Assembly: GCA_030532225.1 (NCBI GenBank)
Contig: JAUNLQ010000001.1
Location: forward strand, 62,001 to 126,000
Length of the DNA: 64,000 nt
Origin: Bacillota bacterium
GTDB lineage: Bacteria; Bacillota; Clostridia; Tissierellales; Peptoniphilaceae
Direction: 5' to 3'
Of the stretch, positions 42,990 through 50,457 are shown piece after piece (position 1 is the first letter of the stretch; every line of letters begins with the position of its first letter). The position numbers and the translations under genes are program-made. The notes beneath the pieces were generated by a model. It was not told the DNA's origin and made no database searches. It saw only the letters and a program-made list of their open reading frames with translations.

Positions 42990-43069
42990 GATGAAAAGTC
43001 TTGGCTAATTTTACTTTACAAAAGCTTAAAATTTTCTTGAAAAATTTTTAACTTTTTCCTTGTAAAGTC

Positions 43070-43098
43070 TTGATAATTGAATATAAGTATGTTATTAT
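43070..43098 (+). promoter_or_regulatory. Promoter of tRNA-Cys
   Basis: TTGATA (43070-43075) and TATTAT (43093-43098) at 17-bp spacing, ending 11 bp before the tRNA. Confidence 0.6.
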
Positions 43099-43109
43099 AA
43101 AGTTCCTGT

Positions 43110-43183
43110 GGTGGTATCGCCAAGTGGTAAGGCACAGGTCTGCAACACCTTTATCGCCAGTTCAAATCTGGCTACCACCTCCA
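43110..43183 (+). tRNA. tRNA-Cys (GCA)
   Basis: The 7-bp acceptor stem GGTGGTA / TACCACC is perfect. The D arm is GCC / GGC, and the anticodon loop CTGCAAC gives GCA. The T arm is GCCAG / CTGGC with TTCAAAT loop, and CCA is encoded at 43181-43183. The anticodon stem has a C-U mismatch at its base. It is a single tRNA gene with its own promoter and terminator. Confidence 0.95.
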
Positions 43184-43186
43184 TCT

Positions 43187-43214
43187 AGCAGCTTGAAATA
43201 TAGCTGCTTTTTTT
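43187..43214 (+). terminator. Rho-independent terminator of tRNA-Cys
   Basis: Stem AGCAGCT / AGCTGCT with an 8-base loop followed by seven T, three bases after the tRNA. Confidence 0.85.
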
Positions 43215-43233
43215 ATACAATGAATTAGGTGAT

Positions 43234-43884
43234 ATGATGATTAAAGGAATAATTTTAGACTTAGACGGCCTGATTTCCGATACAGAAAGACTGCACATGA
43301 AGGCTTTTCAACAAGCCTTTAAGGAAAAGGGCATGGAAATTTCTGACGACTTTTATAAAAAACACTGGATCCAAATTGGCCATGGTACAGAAGATGTTCT
43401 AAAAATTTTAGGCTCAGATATTTCTGCTGATGCTATTAGGGCCATTAAGAATGTCTATTATGAAGACTACCTTCATACAGACCTTTATCCTATGGCCTAT
43501 GTTCACGATTTTGTTGAGCATTTTTATGGCAAGATTCCTATGGCAGTTGCTTCTGCCTCTAAGGGTTTTGATGTAGAATTTATTTTAAAGGCTTTGGATT
43601 TGGAAAGATATATGGAATTTTTTCTGTCTGCTGATGATGTGAAAAAGAGAAAGCCTGATCCAGAAGTCTGGCTTTTAGCTGCAAAAAAACTGGGCCTAGA
43701 TCCAGAGGACTGTATTACCCTTGAAGATGCAGAAAAAGGGGTTATAGCCTCTTACAGGGCTGGCATTCCTTGTATAGCTATTCCAAATTCTTATACAGCT
43801 GACAATGATTTTTCCAAGGCTACTTATATGGCCAAGGACCTAAAAGAAGCTAGGGACCTTATAGAAAATATATTAAATAAATAA
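43234..43884 (+). CDS. HAD-superfamily hydrolase, beta-phosphoglucomutase-like
   Basis: The 216-residue protein has the HAD motif I DLDGLISDTE (nucleophile Asp at residue 10), motif II ASAS, motif III Lys in KKRKPDPE and motif IV LEDAEKG. The helical cap lies between about 18 and 85, as in the beta-PGM/phosphatase group. The substrate, a sugar phosphate or similar small phosphate, cannot be told. GGTGAT lies just before the start. Confidence 0.9.
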   Translation: MMIKGIILDLDGLISDTERLHMKAFQQAFKEKGMEISDDFYKKHWIQIGHGTEDVLKILGSDISADAIRAIKNVYYEDYLHTDLYPMAYVHDFVEHFYGKIPMAVASASKGFDVEFILKALDLERYMEFFLSADDVKKRKPDPEVWLLAAKKLGLDPEDCITLEDAEKGVIASYRAGIPCIAIPNSYTADNDFSKATYMAKDLKEARDLIENILNK

Positions 43885-43890
43885 TTTTAC

Positions 43891-43919
43891 TTGAAAATTT
43901 TTATTTTTAGGCCTATACT
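43891..43919 (+). promoter_or_regulatory. Promoter upstream of the TPP riboswitch
   Basis: TTGAAA (43891-43896) and TATACT (43914-43919) at 17 bp. A perfect TATAAT at 43931-43936 is an alternative -10 without a good -35. Confidence 0.5.
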
Positions 43920-43940
43920 AAGTATATCAATATAATATTA

Positions 43941-44022
43941 GTCCAGGGGAGCAAAGGCTGAGAGGAGATTTAGATCTCGACCCTTATAAGCTGATACGGA
44001 TAATGCCGTCGTAGCGAAGTAA
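43941..44022 (+). promoter_or_regulatory. Thiamine pyrophosphate (TPP) riboswitch aptamer
   Basis: The conserved thi-box elements are present: GGGGAGC, the pyrimidine-binding GGCTGAGA, GACCCTTATAAGCTGAT, and GGATAATGCCGTCGTAGCGAAG. It lies upstream of thiT and is followed by a terminator hairpin (44039-44068). TPP binding should cause early termination and shut off thiamine uptake. Confidence 0.95.
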
Positions 44023-44038
44023 CTATTTTTTTGCTTTT

Positions 44039-44068
44039 AACTACTTGCATTGTCCAAGTAGTTTTTTT
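44039..44068 (+). terminator. Riboswitch-controlled terminator (expression platform)
   Basis: Perfect stem AACTACTTG / CAAGTAGTT with a 7-base loop and seven T, placed between the TPP aptamer and thiT. Confidence 0.85.
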
Positions 44069-44090
44069 GTTACCTGGCAAGGAGGAGAAA

Positions 44091-44621
44091 ATGAAAGAAA
44101 GTACTACAAAGAAAATAGTAATGGCCGGCCTTATGATTGCCTTGTCTACTGTTTTGTCCTATGTTAAAGTTTTAGAAATGCCTCAAGGTGGTTCCATCAC
44201 CGCTGGGTCTATGGTTCCCATTATTTTATTTGCAATTATTTATGGTCTTAAAGATGGATTTTTCGCAGCCTGTGCCTATGGGGTCCTACAATTTATCCTA
44301 GGAGGCATAGTTCTTAATCCAGCGTCAATTGTTCTAGACTATGTTCTAGGTTTTGGTATGATGGGCCTAGCAGGAATCTTCCACACTCCTAAAAAGGATT
44401 TAAAAAGAGCCTTAGGAGGAGCCTTTGTTGGAGGCCTAATGAGATTTGTAATGTTAGTCCTAGCAGGAGTTATAGTTTGGGGAGATTATGCCCCAGAGGG
44501 AATGAACGTTTGGAGATATTCCCTAGGCTATAATGCAACATATATGATCCCAGAAATAATCTTAACTGTAGTTTTAGTTGCCATTGTCTATAACAAAGTA
44601 TTTGAAGCAATTAATAAATAA
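44091..44621 (+). CDS. thiT: Thiamine ECF transporter S component ThiT
   Basis: The ATG at 44091, after AAGGAGG, gives 176 residues; the longer reading would run through the terminator hairpin. About six membrane segments are visible. The ThiT patterns PQGGSITAGSMVPI (near 37-50) and W-G-Y residues near the C-terminal part (GDYAPEGMNVWRYSLGYN) that bind thiamine are present. It needs an ECF module encoded elsewhere. Control by the TPP riboswitch upstream confirms the substrate. Confidence 0.93.
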   Translation: MKESTTKKIVMAGLMIALSTVLSYVKVLEMPQGGSITAGSMVPIILFAIIYGLKDGFFAACAYGVLQFILGGIVLNPASIVLDYVLGFGMMGLAGIFHTPKKDLKRALGGAFVGGLMRFVMLVLAGVIVWGDYAPEGMNVWRYSLGYNATYMIPEIILTVVLVAIVYNKVFEAINK

Positions 44622-44626
44622 AAGAG

Positions 44627-44669
44627 AAAAAGACTTAGGAGCATTGTAAACTCTTAAGTCTTTTTTTAT
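44627..44669 (+). terminator. Rho-independent terminator after thiT
   Basis: Stem AAAAGACTTA ... TAAGTCTTTT with GAG/CTC pairing inside and a long T run. Confidence 0.8.
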
Positions 44670-44725
44670 TCCTTAAGTTAACAAAAAAAGAAGACTAAGC
44701 CTAACAAAGTCTTCTCTTAATATTT

Positions 44726-45076
44726 CTATTTTTCATTTATCCACTGGGTCCAGGTCTTTTCGTCTAGGCCCACTGTGGCCCTTTGTTTGTTTCTAACTAT
44801 TGGAAGTTTTAGCACTTCTTGTCTTTCCAGTACTTTTTCAAACTTAGTGTCTTCTGGTGAATACTGGATTAGGGCTAGGGCATTCTTGTTCTTGGCCTTA
44901 GGGTCAATTATTTTGTCTAAGCCTCCAAGGGCATTTACTACTGATGTTAGTTCTCCCTTAGACATGGGCTTTTCTTTTATGTTTATAAGCTGAACTTTTA
45001 TGTTTCGCTCTTTAAAAAATCTTTCAGCCTTTTTTGTGTCAAAGGATTTGCTTGTGCCAAAAATTTGTATATTCAT
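44726..45076 (-). CDS. ArsC/Spx-family protein lacking cysteine
   Basis: The 116-residue protein has ArsC/Spx fold and length: IFGTSKSFDTKKAERFF at the N-terminus, KPMSKGEL, the SPEDTKFEKVL region, and a C-terminal LKLPIVRNKQRATVG with the cis-Pro. Members normally carry Cys or CxxC near residue 10. Here the site reads TSKSFDT and the whole protein has no cysteine, so it cannot act by thiol chemistry. An adaptor role like Spx-type binding proteins is possible. It sits 10 bp downstream of lepB on the same strand. Confidence 0.85.
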   Translation of the reverse strand: MNIQIFGTSKSFDTKKAERFFKERNIKVQLINIKEKPMSKGELTSVVNALGGLDKIIDPKAKNKNALALIQYSPEDTKFEKVLERQEVLKLPIVRNKQRATVGLDEKTWTQWINEK

Positions 45077-45086
45077 AGTTTCCTTT

Positions 45087-45629
45087 CTAGTGGATCAGTC
45101 CTATTTTGTTAAATGGATAGTACCTGAAGACTCCCTGGCCGTCTACTGAGCTTACTGGAATTTCTCCAAAGTACCTAGAGTCTATAGACTTATTCACCTG
45201 TCTATTGTCTCCTAGGACAAAGATCATATCCTTGCTAACCTTCCACCTGTCTGTGTCTTGGATAAAGGTATAAATATCTTCTTCTATATAGGTCTCTTCT
45301 ACTTTCTTTCCATTTACATAGACTAGACCGTCTTCAATTCTAACTTCGTCTCCTTCTACGCCAATTACCCTTTTAATGTATTCCTTGCCAGGTTCAATTG
45401 GAGATTTAAAGACTATTACATCTCCCCTAGTAGGCGACTTAAAAAAATAATGAAGCTTTAAGGTAATAAGCCTGTCTCCATTTTCCAAGGTTGGATTCAT
45501 AGATGGTCCATCGATTTGTACTGTATTGAAGATAAATGTTTTTATAAAAAATGCTAGGATAACAGCAGTTACTATAACCATTATCCAAGATCCAATTTCT
45601 TGCATCAATGTAGTTTCTTTCTTGTCCAT
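45087..45629 (-). CDS. lepB: Signal peptidase I
   Basis: The 180-residue protein has one N-terminal membrane anchor (about 14-34) and the catalytic Ser in DGPSMNPTL. The catalytic Lys is in the box near GKEYIKRVIGVEGD, with GDVIVFKSP before it, and box E is VLGDNRQVNKSIDSRYFG. It removes signal peptides from exported proteins. The start has AGGTAA upstream and a promoter lies at 45665-45693. Confidence 0.95.
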   Translation of the reverse strand: MDKKETTLMQEIGSWIMVIVTAVILAFFIKTFIFNTVQIDGPSMNPTLENGDRLITLKLHYFFKSPTRGDVIVFKSPIEPGKEYIKRVIGVEGDEVRIEDGLVYVNGKKVEETYIEEDIYTFIQDTDRWKVSKDMIFVLGDNRQVNKSIDSRYFGEIPVSSVDGQGVFRYYPFNKIGLIH

Positions 45630-45664
45630 AATTTACCTATCTTTCGAAAATTTTTCCATAGTCT

Positions 45665-45693
45665 ATTATACAACATATTTATATTAATTGTAA
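45665..45693 (-). promoter_or_regulatory. Promoter of lepB
   Basis: Minus-strand TTACAA (45693-45688) and perfect TATAAT (45670-45665) at 17 bp, 35 bp before the start codon. Confidence 0.6.
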
Positions 45694-45780
45694 GTGACAA
45701 GAGCATTAATCCTTATAATCTGTATCTGTAAAAAGGAAATTCCCTATGGGAAAATTAGGCCTGGTCCTGCTGACTACTTG

Positions 45781-45809
45781 TTGACAACTAATAACAATTA
45801 TCATATAAT
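45781..45809 (+). promoter_or_regulatory. Consensus sigma-A promoter of the Fur-family gene
   Basis: Perfect TTGACA (45781-45786) and perfect TATAAT (45804-45809) with a 17-bp spacer. A degenerate Fur/PerR-like palindrome lies within the spacer (45789-45803). Confidence 0.8.
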
Positions 45810-45823
45810 ATTAACTATATATC

Positions 45824-45838
45824 TTAGAATCATTATAA
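45824..45838. promoter_or_regulatory. Fur/PerR-type operator
   Basis: TTAGAATCATTATAA matches the PerR-box consensus TTATAATNATTATAA at all but one defined position. It lies between the promoter and the start of the Fur-family gene, indicating autoregulation. Confidence 0.7.
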
Positions 45839-45863
45839 TATTAAAAAGAATAGAGGTGGAATA

Positions 45864-46295
45864 ATGACTAGATTTGAAAACTACGGCAAATTTTTGGAAG
45901 AAAATAACATCCGTCCTTCTTCCCAAAGAATTTTAATGCTAAAATACTTAAAAGAAAACCACATACATCCTACAGCAGATAAGATTTTTGTAGATTTGTC
46001 TAGAAAACTACCTACTATATCTAAGGCTACTGTCTATAATAATTTAAAGTTATTTTTAAATAAGGGCATTATTAAGGAAATAAATTTAGATAATACAGAG
46101 GTTCATTATGAAATGGTCCTTGAAGACCATGCCCATTTTGTGTGCAGGGCCTGTGGGAAAATCCAAGACCTAAATATAAATTCCCTAAACATAGATACTA
46201 CTAGCATAGATGGGTATGAAGTAGATAGTCAAGACATTTACTTAAAAGGATTATGTAAGGATTGTATAGAAAAAGAAAAGCTAAAGAAAAATTAG
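45864..46295 (+). CDS. Fur-family metalloregulator (PerR-like)
   Basis: The 143-residue protein has a winged-helix domain (RPSSQRILMLKYL, HPTADKIFVDL, SKATVYNNLKLF) and a dimerisation domain. The latter has the metal-site His-rich stretch EDHAHFVCRACGK and two CxxC zinc sites (CRAC and CKDC). The second CxxC and the N-terminal pattern resemble PerR more than Fur, as does the operator at 45824-45838. A sensor of peroxide or iron is the likely role. It is followed by its own terminator. Confidence 0.9.
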   Translation: MTRFENYGKFLEENNIRPSSQRILMLKYLKENHIHPTADKIFVDLSRKLPTISKATVYNNLKLFLNKGIIKEINLDNTEVHYEMVLEDHAHFVCRACGKIQDLNINSLNIDTTSIDGYEVDSQDIYLKGLCKDCIEKEKLKKN

Positions 46296-46319
46296 AAGCT
46301 AGTAAAGCTTCTTTTTTTT
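46294..46319 (+). terminator. Rho-independent terminator after the Fur-family gene
   Basis: Stem AGAAGCT / AGCTTCT with a 5-base loop and eight T. Confidence 0.85.
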
Positions 46320-46348
46320 GCTAAAGCTTTATAAAAAAGGAAGATAGA

Positions 46349-47434
46349 ATGAAAAAAGATTTTAACAACAAGGTGCTTATAGCCATGTCTGGTGGTGTAG
46401 ACAGCTCTGTAGCCGCCCTATTAATGGTAGACCAAGGCTATGAAGTGGCAGGAGCTACCTTAAGACTTTATGACAACAAGGATATTACTTCTAAGGCCTG
46501 TGGCCAAACAGCTGACCTAGAAGATGCAAGGAAGGTGGCTGAAAGCCTAGGCTTCCCCCACTACAGCCTAGACTATAGGGAGGAATTTATAGCCAAGGTA
46601 ATAAACAAATTTGCCATGACCTACGAAAAGGGCCAGACTCCCAACCCTTGTATAGACTGTAACCGTTATATTAAATTTGCCAAGCTAATAGATATAGCCA
46701 AGGAAATGGGCTATGACAGAATCGTTACTGGCCACTATGCCAAAGTGGAATATGATGAGGCCAAGGACAGATACCTACTAAGAAAGTCTTCTGACCCGAA
46801 AAAGGACCAAACCTATGTCCTTTATGGCCTAAACCAAGACCAACTGTCTAGGGTTATTTTCCCTATGGAAGGCCTTAACAAGGACCAGGCTAGACAACTG
46901 GCTGAAGATGGGAAGCTTGAAGTAGCCCACAAAAAAGACTCTCAAGATATTTGTTTTATTCCAGATAGAGACTATGAAAAATATATTAGAGAAGAATTAA
47001 ATATAAATCCAGGCCCAGGAAAATTTGTAGACCTAGAAGGCAATATTTTAGGAGACCACCTAGGCCATACCCACTATACCATTGGCCAAAGAAAGGGTCT
47101 AGGCCTAGCCCTAGGCAAGCCTGCCTATGTAGTTGCCATTGACCCAAAGAAAAACCTAGTAGTTATAGGAGAAGAGTCTGACCTTTATTCTAAGGAAGCC
47201 CTAGTAAATGAAGTTAATTTAATTTATATGGAAAGCCTAGATGGACCAATGGAAGTTAAGGTGAAAACTAGATATTCTCAACTGGCAACTGATGCAATAA
47301 TTTCTCCCCTAGCAGATGGAAAAATTAAAATTCAATTTAAAGACAAGGTTAGGGCAGTAACACCTGGCCAGGCTGCAGTCTTCTATTTAGATGATTATGT
47401 AGTTGGCGGCGGCACCATTGAATCTGCACAATAA
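46349..47434 (+). CDS. mnmA: tRNA-specific 2-thiouridylase MnmA
   Basis: The 361-residue protein has the PP-loop MSGGVDSS at residues 13-20. The first catalytic Cys is in TPNPCIDCN, the second in SQDICFIPD, and the C-terminal beta-barrel contains GQRKGLGLA. It adds sulfur to U34 of Lys, Glu and Gln tRNAs. The start follows AAGGAAG. It probably uses its own weak promoter, since a terminator separates it from the Fur-family gene. Confidence 0.96.
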   Translation: MKKDFNNKVLIAMSGGVDSSVAALLMVDQGYEVAGATLRLYDNKDITSKACGQTADLEDARKVAESLGFPHYSLDYREEFIAKVINKFAMTYEKGQTPNPCIDCNRYIKFAKLIDIAKEMGYDRIVTGHYAKVEYDEAKDRYLLRKSSDPKKDQTYVLYGLNQDQLSRVIFPMEGLNKDQARQLAEDGKLEVAHKKDSQDICFIPDRDYEKYIREELNINPGPGKFVDLEGNILGDHLGHTHYTIGQRKGLGLALGKPAYVVAIDPKKNLVVIGEESDLYSKEALVNEVNLIYMESLDGPMEVKVKTRYSQLATDAIISPLADGKIKIQFKDKVRAVTPGQAAVFYLDDYVVGGGTIESAQ

Positions 47435-47445
47435 GATAGAAAAGG

Positions 47446-47482
47446 AAAATACCAAGGACTAAGTTGATCCTTGGTATTTTTA
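47446..47482. terminator. Bidirectional Rho-independent terminator between mnmA and the 47489-47692 gene
   Basis: A 10-bp perfect stem (ATACCAAGGA / TCCTTGGTAT) with a 9-base loop has T-rich flanks on both strands. Confidence 0.85.
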
Positions 47483-47488
47483 TGGCTT

Positions 47489-47692
47489 TTATTTTTCAAT
47501 AGATTTTATTTCCCTATAAATAAATATATTAATACTTATAATTATAGAAATTCCTATAAGTCTTAATAAGCTATCAAATTCTCTTAATAGGTCTACCCTA
47601 ATTCCTGTAACTAAGGATACAGTATTATAGAGTACAAAGGCTGTGATTAGAGCTGTTACAAGCATTAATCCTATTTCTTTTAGTATTTTCAT
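47489..47692 (-). CDS. Small two-helix membrane protein, unknown function
   Basis: The 67-residue protein starts at ATG after GAGGA, has two hydrophobic segments (about 6-28 and 43-60) and a charged connecting loop (RVDLLREFDSLLR). The bidirectional terminator follows it closely. No family recognised. It may be co-transcribed with the DUF4298 gene 61 bp upstream. Confidence 0.7.
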   Translation of the reverse strand: MKILKEIGLMLVTALITAFVLYNTVSLVTGIRVDLLREFDSLLRLIGISIIISINIFIYREIKSIEK

Positions 47693-47753
47693 TGTTCCAT
47701 CCTCATTTATACTTATAACAAGGACTCTTATTGACCTAAAAAATTTTTCAGTC

Positions 47754-48056
47754 TTAATGGTTTTTTAAAATTTTTGTAGCCAATTCTAACATGCTAATAG
47801 CAAGGTGGAAGTTTTCTCCAATAAGGTTATAAATTCCATCTTCTGAAAGAACGCCACATTTTAGGCCTGCAGGAATTCCATTTTTGTCAATTTCTTCAAA
47901 GTCGTCTAAATATTCTTGGCTAAAATAGTAGTCCCTTAGCTTGTCATAGTCTTCTTGACCTTGTTCATAGACAAATAAAAGCTGGTCTAACTGATTTATT
48001 AAATCTTGGTGTCTGTCTAGGATTTCTTCCATTTCCTTAATTTTTTCTACGTTCAT
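47754..48056 (-). CDS. DUF4298 family protein
   Basis: The 100-residue, acidic, soluble, mostly helical protein fits DUF4298: VEKIKEMEEILDRHQDLINQL at the N-terminus and a conserved LKCGVLSEDGIYNL in the second half. Function is unknown for the family. The ATG is preceded by a GGGG-containing site. It lies 70 bp after the small 48127-48288 gene on the same strand. Confidence 0.82.
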   Translation of the reverse strand: MNVEKIKEMEEILDRHQDLINQLDQLLFVYEQGQEDYDKLRDYYFSQEYLDDFEEIDKNGIPAGLKCGVLSEDGIYNLIGENFHLAISMLELATKILKNH

Positions 48057-48126
48057 CTTGGTCCCCCTTTTAGTCTATTATATATGACTTTCAGGGGATT
48101 TTGAATTAATTAAAAATATATCTTAG

Positions 48127-48288
48127 CTAGTCAAAGATAGCTTCTCTAATCTCATCTAGGGTGTAGACTACTAGGTCTGAATCAGCAAGTTTTTTCTTTT
48201 TGTCTTCTTTGGTCTTTGCTTTTTGAATTTTTTCTGGTCCTAGGTCTTCAAAGACTTTAGGATTTACTATTATAGGTCCTTGGTTCAT
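48127..48288 (-). CDS. Small soluble protein of 53 residues, unknown function
   Basis: An ATG at 48286-48288 follows a perfect AGGAGG. The reading frame of 53 codons ends with TAG at 48127-48129. The product starts MNQGPIIVNPKVFEDLG, has a very Lys-rich centre (about 19-34), and ends with LVVYTLDEIREAIFD. There is no membrane segment. Perfect ribosome site, codon use like neighbours and correct spacing argue that it is real. It fills most of the 363-bp gap between the DUF4298 and carbamate kinase genes. Confidence 0.75.
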   Translation of the reverse strand: MNQGPIIVNPKVFEDLGPEKIQKAKTKEDKKKKLADSDLVVYTLDEIREAIFD

Positions 48289-48419
48289 TGGGCTCCTCCT
48301 TTTTCTAGTAAATCCACTGTAAAAAATTTTTATTGCCAGCCAATAAAGGCCTTGTTAAATCTCAGTTAAAATATTTTTTAGAAAATAAAGGCAATAAGTC
48401 TTCCTTCCTGCCTTAACTT

Positions 48420-49349
48420 TTACATTTTTATTGTGGTTCCTGTCTTGCCGTCTAGGGCCTCAGCTGCCTTTTCAAGGGAGGTGATTAGGGCTTCTCTGCC
48501 TTCCTTGGTCTTAGCAAAGCTAATGGCTGCTTGAACTTTTGGTAGCATTGATCCTGGAGCAAAGTGGCCTTCATCTATATACTTGTAGGCATCTTCTACG
48601 GATATTTGGTCTAACCACTCTTCGTTTTCCTTGCCAAAGTTAATGGCAATTTTTTCTACTGCTGTTAGGATTATAAGGGCATCTGCATCTACTAATTCAG
48701 CTAGTTTTGCAGAAGTAAAGTCCTTGTCTATTACTGCTGCAACTCCTGTAAGACCTCCGTCTTTTTCAATTACTGGAATACCACCGCCGCCTCCTGCAAC
48801 AACTATACAGTCCTTGTCATAAAGAAGTTTAATGGCATCTTTTTCCACAATGTCTACAGGTTTTGGAGATGCTACTACTCTTCTGTAGCCCCTACCTGCA
48901 TCTTCTTTAAATACTAGGCCTTGGCTAGCCATTTGGTCAGCTTCTTCCTTGGAATAGAAGGAACCAATTGGCTTTGTTGGATTTTCAAAGGCTGGGTCTT
49001 CAGGGTCTACTAAAACTTGGCTAACTATGGTAGCAACCATTTTCTTGTGGCCTCTGGCCTTTAGTTCGTTTTCTATGGCATTTTGTAGGTGGTAGCCTAT
49101 ATAGCCCTGGCTCATTGCTCCACATTCTGGGAAAGGCATAGCAGGTGTCTTGGCTTCTGTTTTTCCTGCTGCATCAAAGGCCAAGTTAATCATTCCTACT
49201 TGTGGGCCATTGCCATGGGATATTATTATTTTTTTGCCTGCTTCAACTAGGTCAACAATAGATTTTGCAGTGTGTTTTACTGCTTCTTTTTGCTCTTCTG
49301 GGCTGTTGCCTAGGGCATTGCCTCCAAGAGCAAGAACGATTTTTTCCAT
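48420..49349 (-). CDS. arcC: Carbamate kinase
   Basis: The 309-residue protein has the amino-acid kinase fold: ALGGNALGN at 7-15, SHGNGPQVG near 45, VAGGGGGIPV near 200 and ALIILTAVEKI near 225. It converts carbamoyl phosphate and ADP to ATP, CO2 and ammonia. It is last in a block with two ornithine-cyclodeaminase homologues, 12 bp after the nearer one. The donor of carbamoyl phosphate is the ornithine carbamoyltransferase at 56912-57904. No arginine deiminase is in the window. Confidence 0.95.
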   Translation of the reverse strand: MEKIVLALGGNALGNSPEEQKEAVKHTAKSIVDLVEAGKKIIISHGNGPQVGMINLAFDAAGKTEAKTPAMPFPECGAMSQGYIGYHLQNAIENELKARGHKKMVATIVSQVLVDPEDPAFENPTKPIGSFYSKEEADQMASQGLVFKEDAGRGYRRVVASPKPVDIVEKDAIKLLYDKDCIVVAGGGGGIPVIEKDGGLTGVAAVIDKDFTSAKLAELVDADALIILTAVEKIAINFGKENEEWLDQISVEDAYKYIDEGHFAPGSMLPKVQAAISFAKTKEGREALITSLEKAAEALDGKTGTTIKM

Positions 49350-49361
49350 ATTTTCCTCCTC

Positions 49362-50456
49362 TTAAGAATTTAAGGCCCTGTCTACATTTCTAATAAAGTC
49401 TTGGGCATTAGTTACCATAGTAACTGCTGTAACTGTTCCTCTGTCAGAAAGTTTGTTTACAGCAAATTCTTGAATGTCAATTGTGTACATATAAACTGGT
49501 CTTACTTGGCCATCAAATTCGTTATAAGATGGGGTCATATTTCCAGTTGCTATAGTAAATAGTATAGCAGACATCATTATCATTGTAGATGTCTTTCTTG
49601 CATGAACTCTCATGGCATTTTGTGCATCATATACATTGTTATAGGTTTCTGGTAGAGAAAGTCTGTCTCTAATTGTTCCACCCATAACTATTGGCACGTC
49701 CATTTCTATACAAGCCTTTACAAAGCCGTCTTTTACCATGCCAGATTCTACTAGGGCCTTAGTTGAGCCGTATTTTCTAGCTAGGTTAATTGTGGCATAT
49801 AGGTTTCTAGTAGTATTTTGTTCCTTGTCAAATACCTTTTGGCCCCAGGCTGTATCGAAGATACCCCTTTCAAGGTCAAAGGCAGCTGTTTCAGTACCAC
49901 AGAAGATGGCTTGAACATAGCCTTCACGAATAAGTCTTTCTAGGGCTAGTCTTGAGTCTCTGTCTAAGGTTAAGGCAGCTCCAATAACTAGGGTTACGTA
50001 ACCATTGTTGGCTTTTTCGTGTTTTAGCACTTCATAAAGGTTGTCATAGTCTACTGAATAGGCAGTTTCTCTAGATCTTCCTTCCCTAAAGGCAAAGGTG
50101 TCAGCTTGGTCTTCTGCTTCTAGGAAGCCCTTGGTCCAAACGAAGATTCCTTCTGATCCATCTTCTGTTCTACCAATGGCAACCTTGTCGCCCTTTTTAA
50201 GGTTTCTAAATTCAACTATGTCTACTGCTTCTTGGCCTTCAGTGTCCTTTACAACACAAACTGTGTCCATTCTAGATTGAGTTGCTAGAACCCATTTTCC
50301 ATTGATTTTAAAATACTCTGGAAAAACTGATAAGGCGTGGTAATTTCTTGGAGAAATTCCATCTCTTTCAACTACTGCAGTTGTAACATTAGGAGCATTT
50401 TTGAAAAATTCTTCCTCAAAGTTTGGATGGTGGTATTTTGGCATTTCAAAGTTCAT
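49362..50456 (-). CDS. Archaeal-type ornithine cyclodeaminase family paralogue, degenerate site (candidate pseudo-enzyme)
   Basis: The ATG at 50454-50456, after AGGAG and one base after the upstream stop, is preferred over the reading from 50546. The 364-residue protein has the LOR/SDH-type N-terminal domain and NAD-binding C-terminal domain of the TIGR00300 family. That family contains archaeal ornithine cyclodeaminase and the C-terminal half of cyanobacterial ArgZ/AgrE. Compared with its neighbour, two family motifs are altered: GTETAAFDLE where family members read GNA..HD(L/I)E, and TIRDRLSLPE for (S)(I/V)RDDGPLP. It may be a non-catalytic partner, or act on a different substrate. Confidence 0.82.
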   Translation of the reverse strand: MNFEMPKYHHPNFEEEFFKNAPNVTTAVVERDGISPRNYHALSVFPEYFKINGKWVLATQSRMDTVCVVKDTEGQEAVDIVEFRNLKKGDKVAIGRTEDGSEGIFVWTKGFLEAEDQADTFAFREGRSRETAYSVDYDNLYEVLKHEKANNGYVTLVIGAALTLDRDSRLALERLIREGYVQAIFCGTETAAFDLERGIFDTAWGQKVFDKEQNTTRNLYATINLARKYGSTKALVESGMVKDGFVKACIEMDVPIVMGGTIRDRLSLPETYNNVYDAQNAMRVHARKTSTMIMMSAILFTIATGNMTPSYNEFDGQVRPVYMYTIDIQEFAVNKLSDRGTVTAVTMVTNAQDFIRNVDRALNS

Positions 50457-50457
50457 C

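Noticed and set aside
48387..48415. Terminator after carbamate kinase
   Set aside because: A 6-bp stem with a 15-base loop and a weak T tail is visible on the minus strand, but it is too poor to list as a feature.
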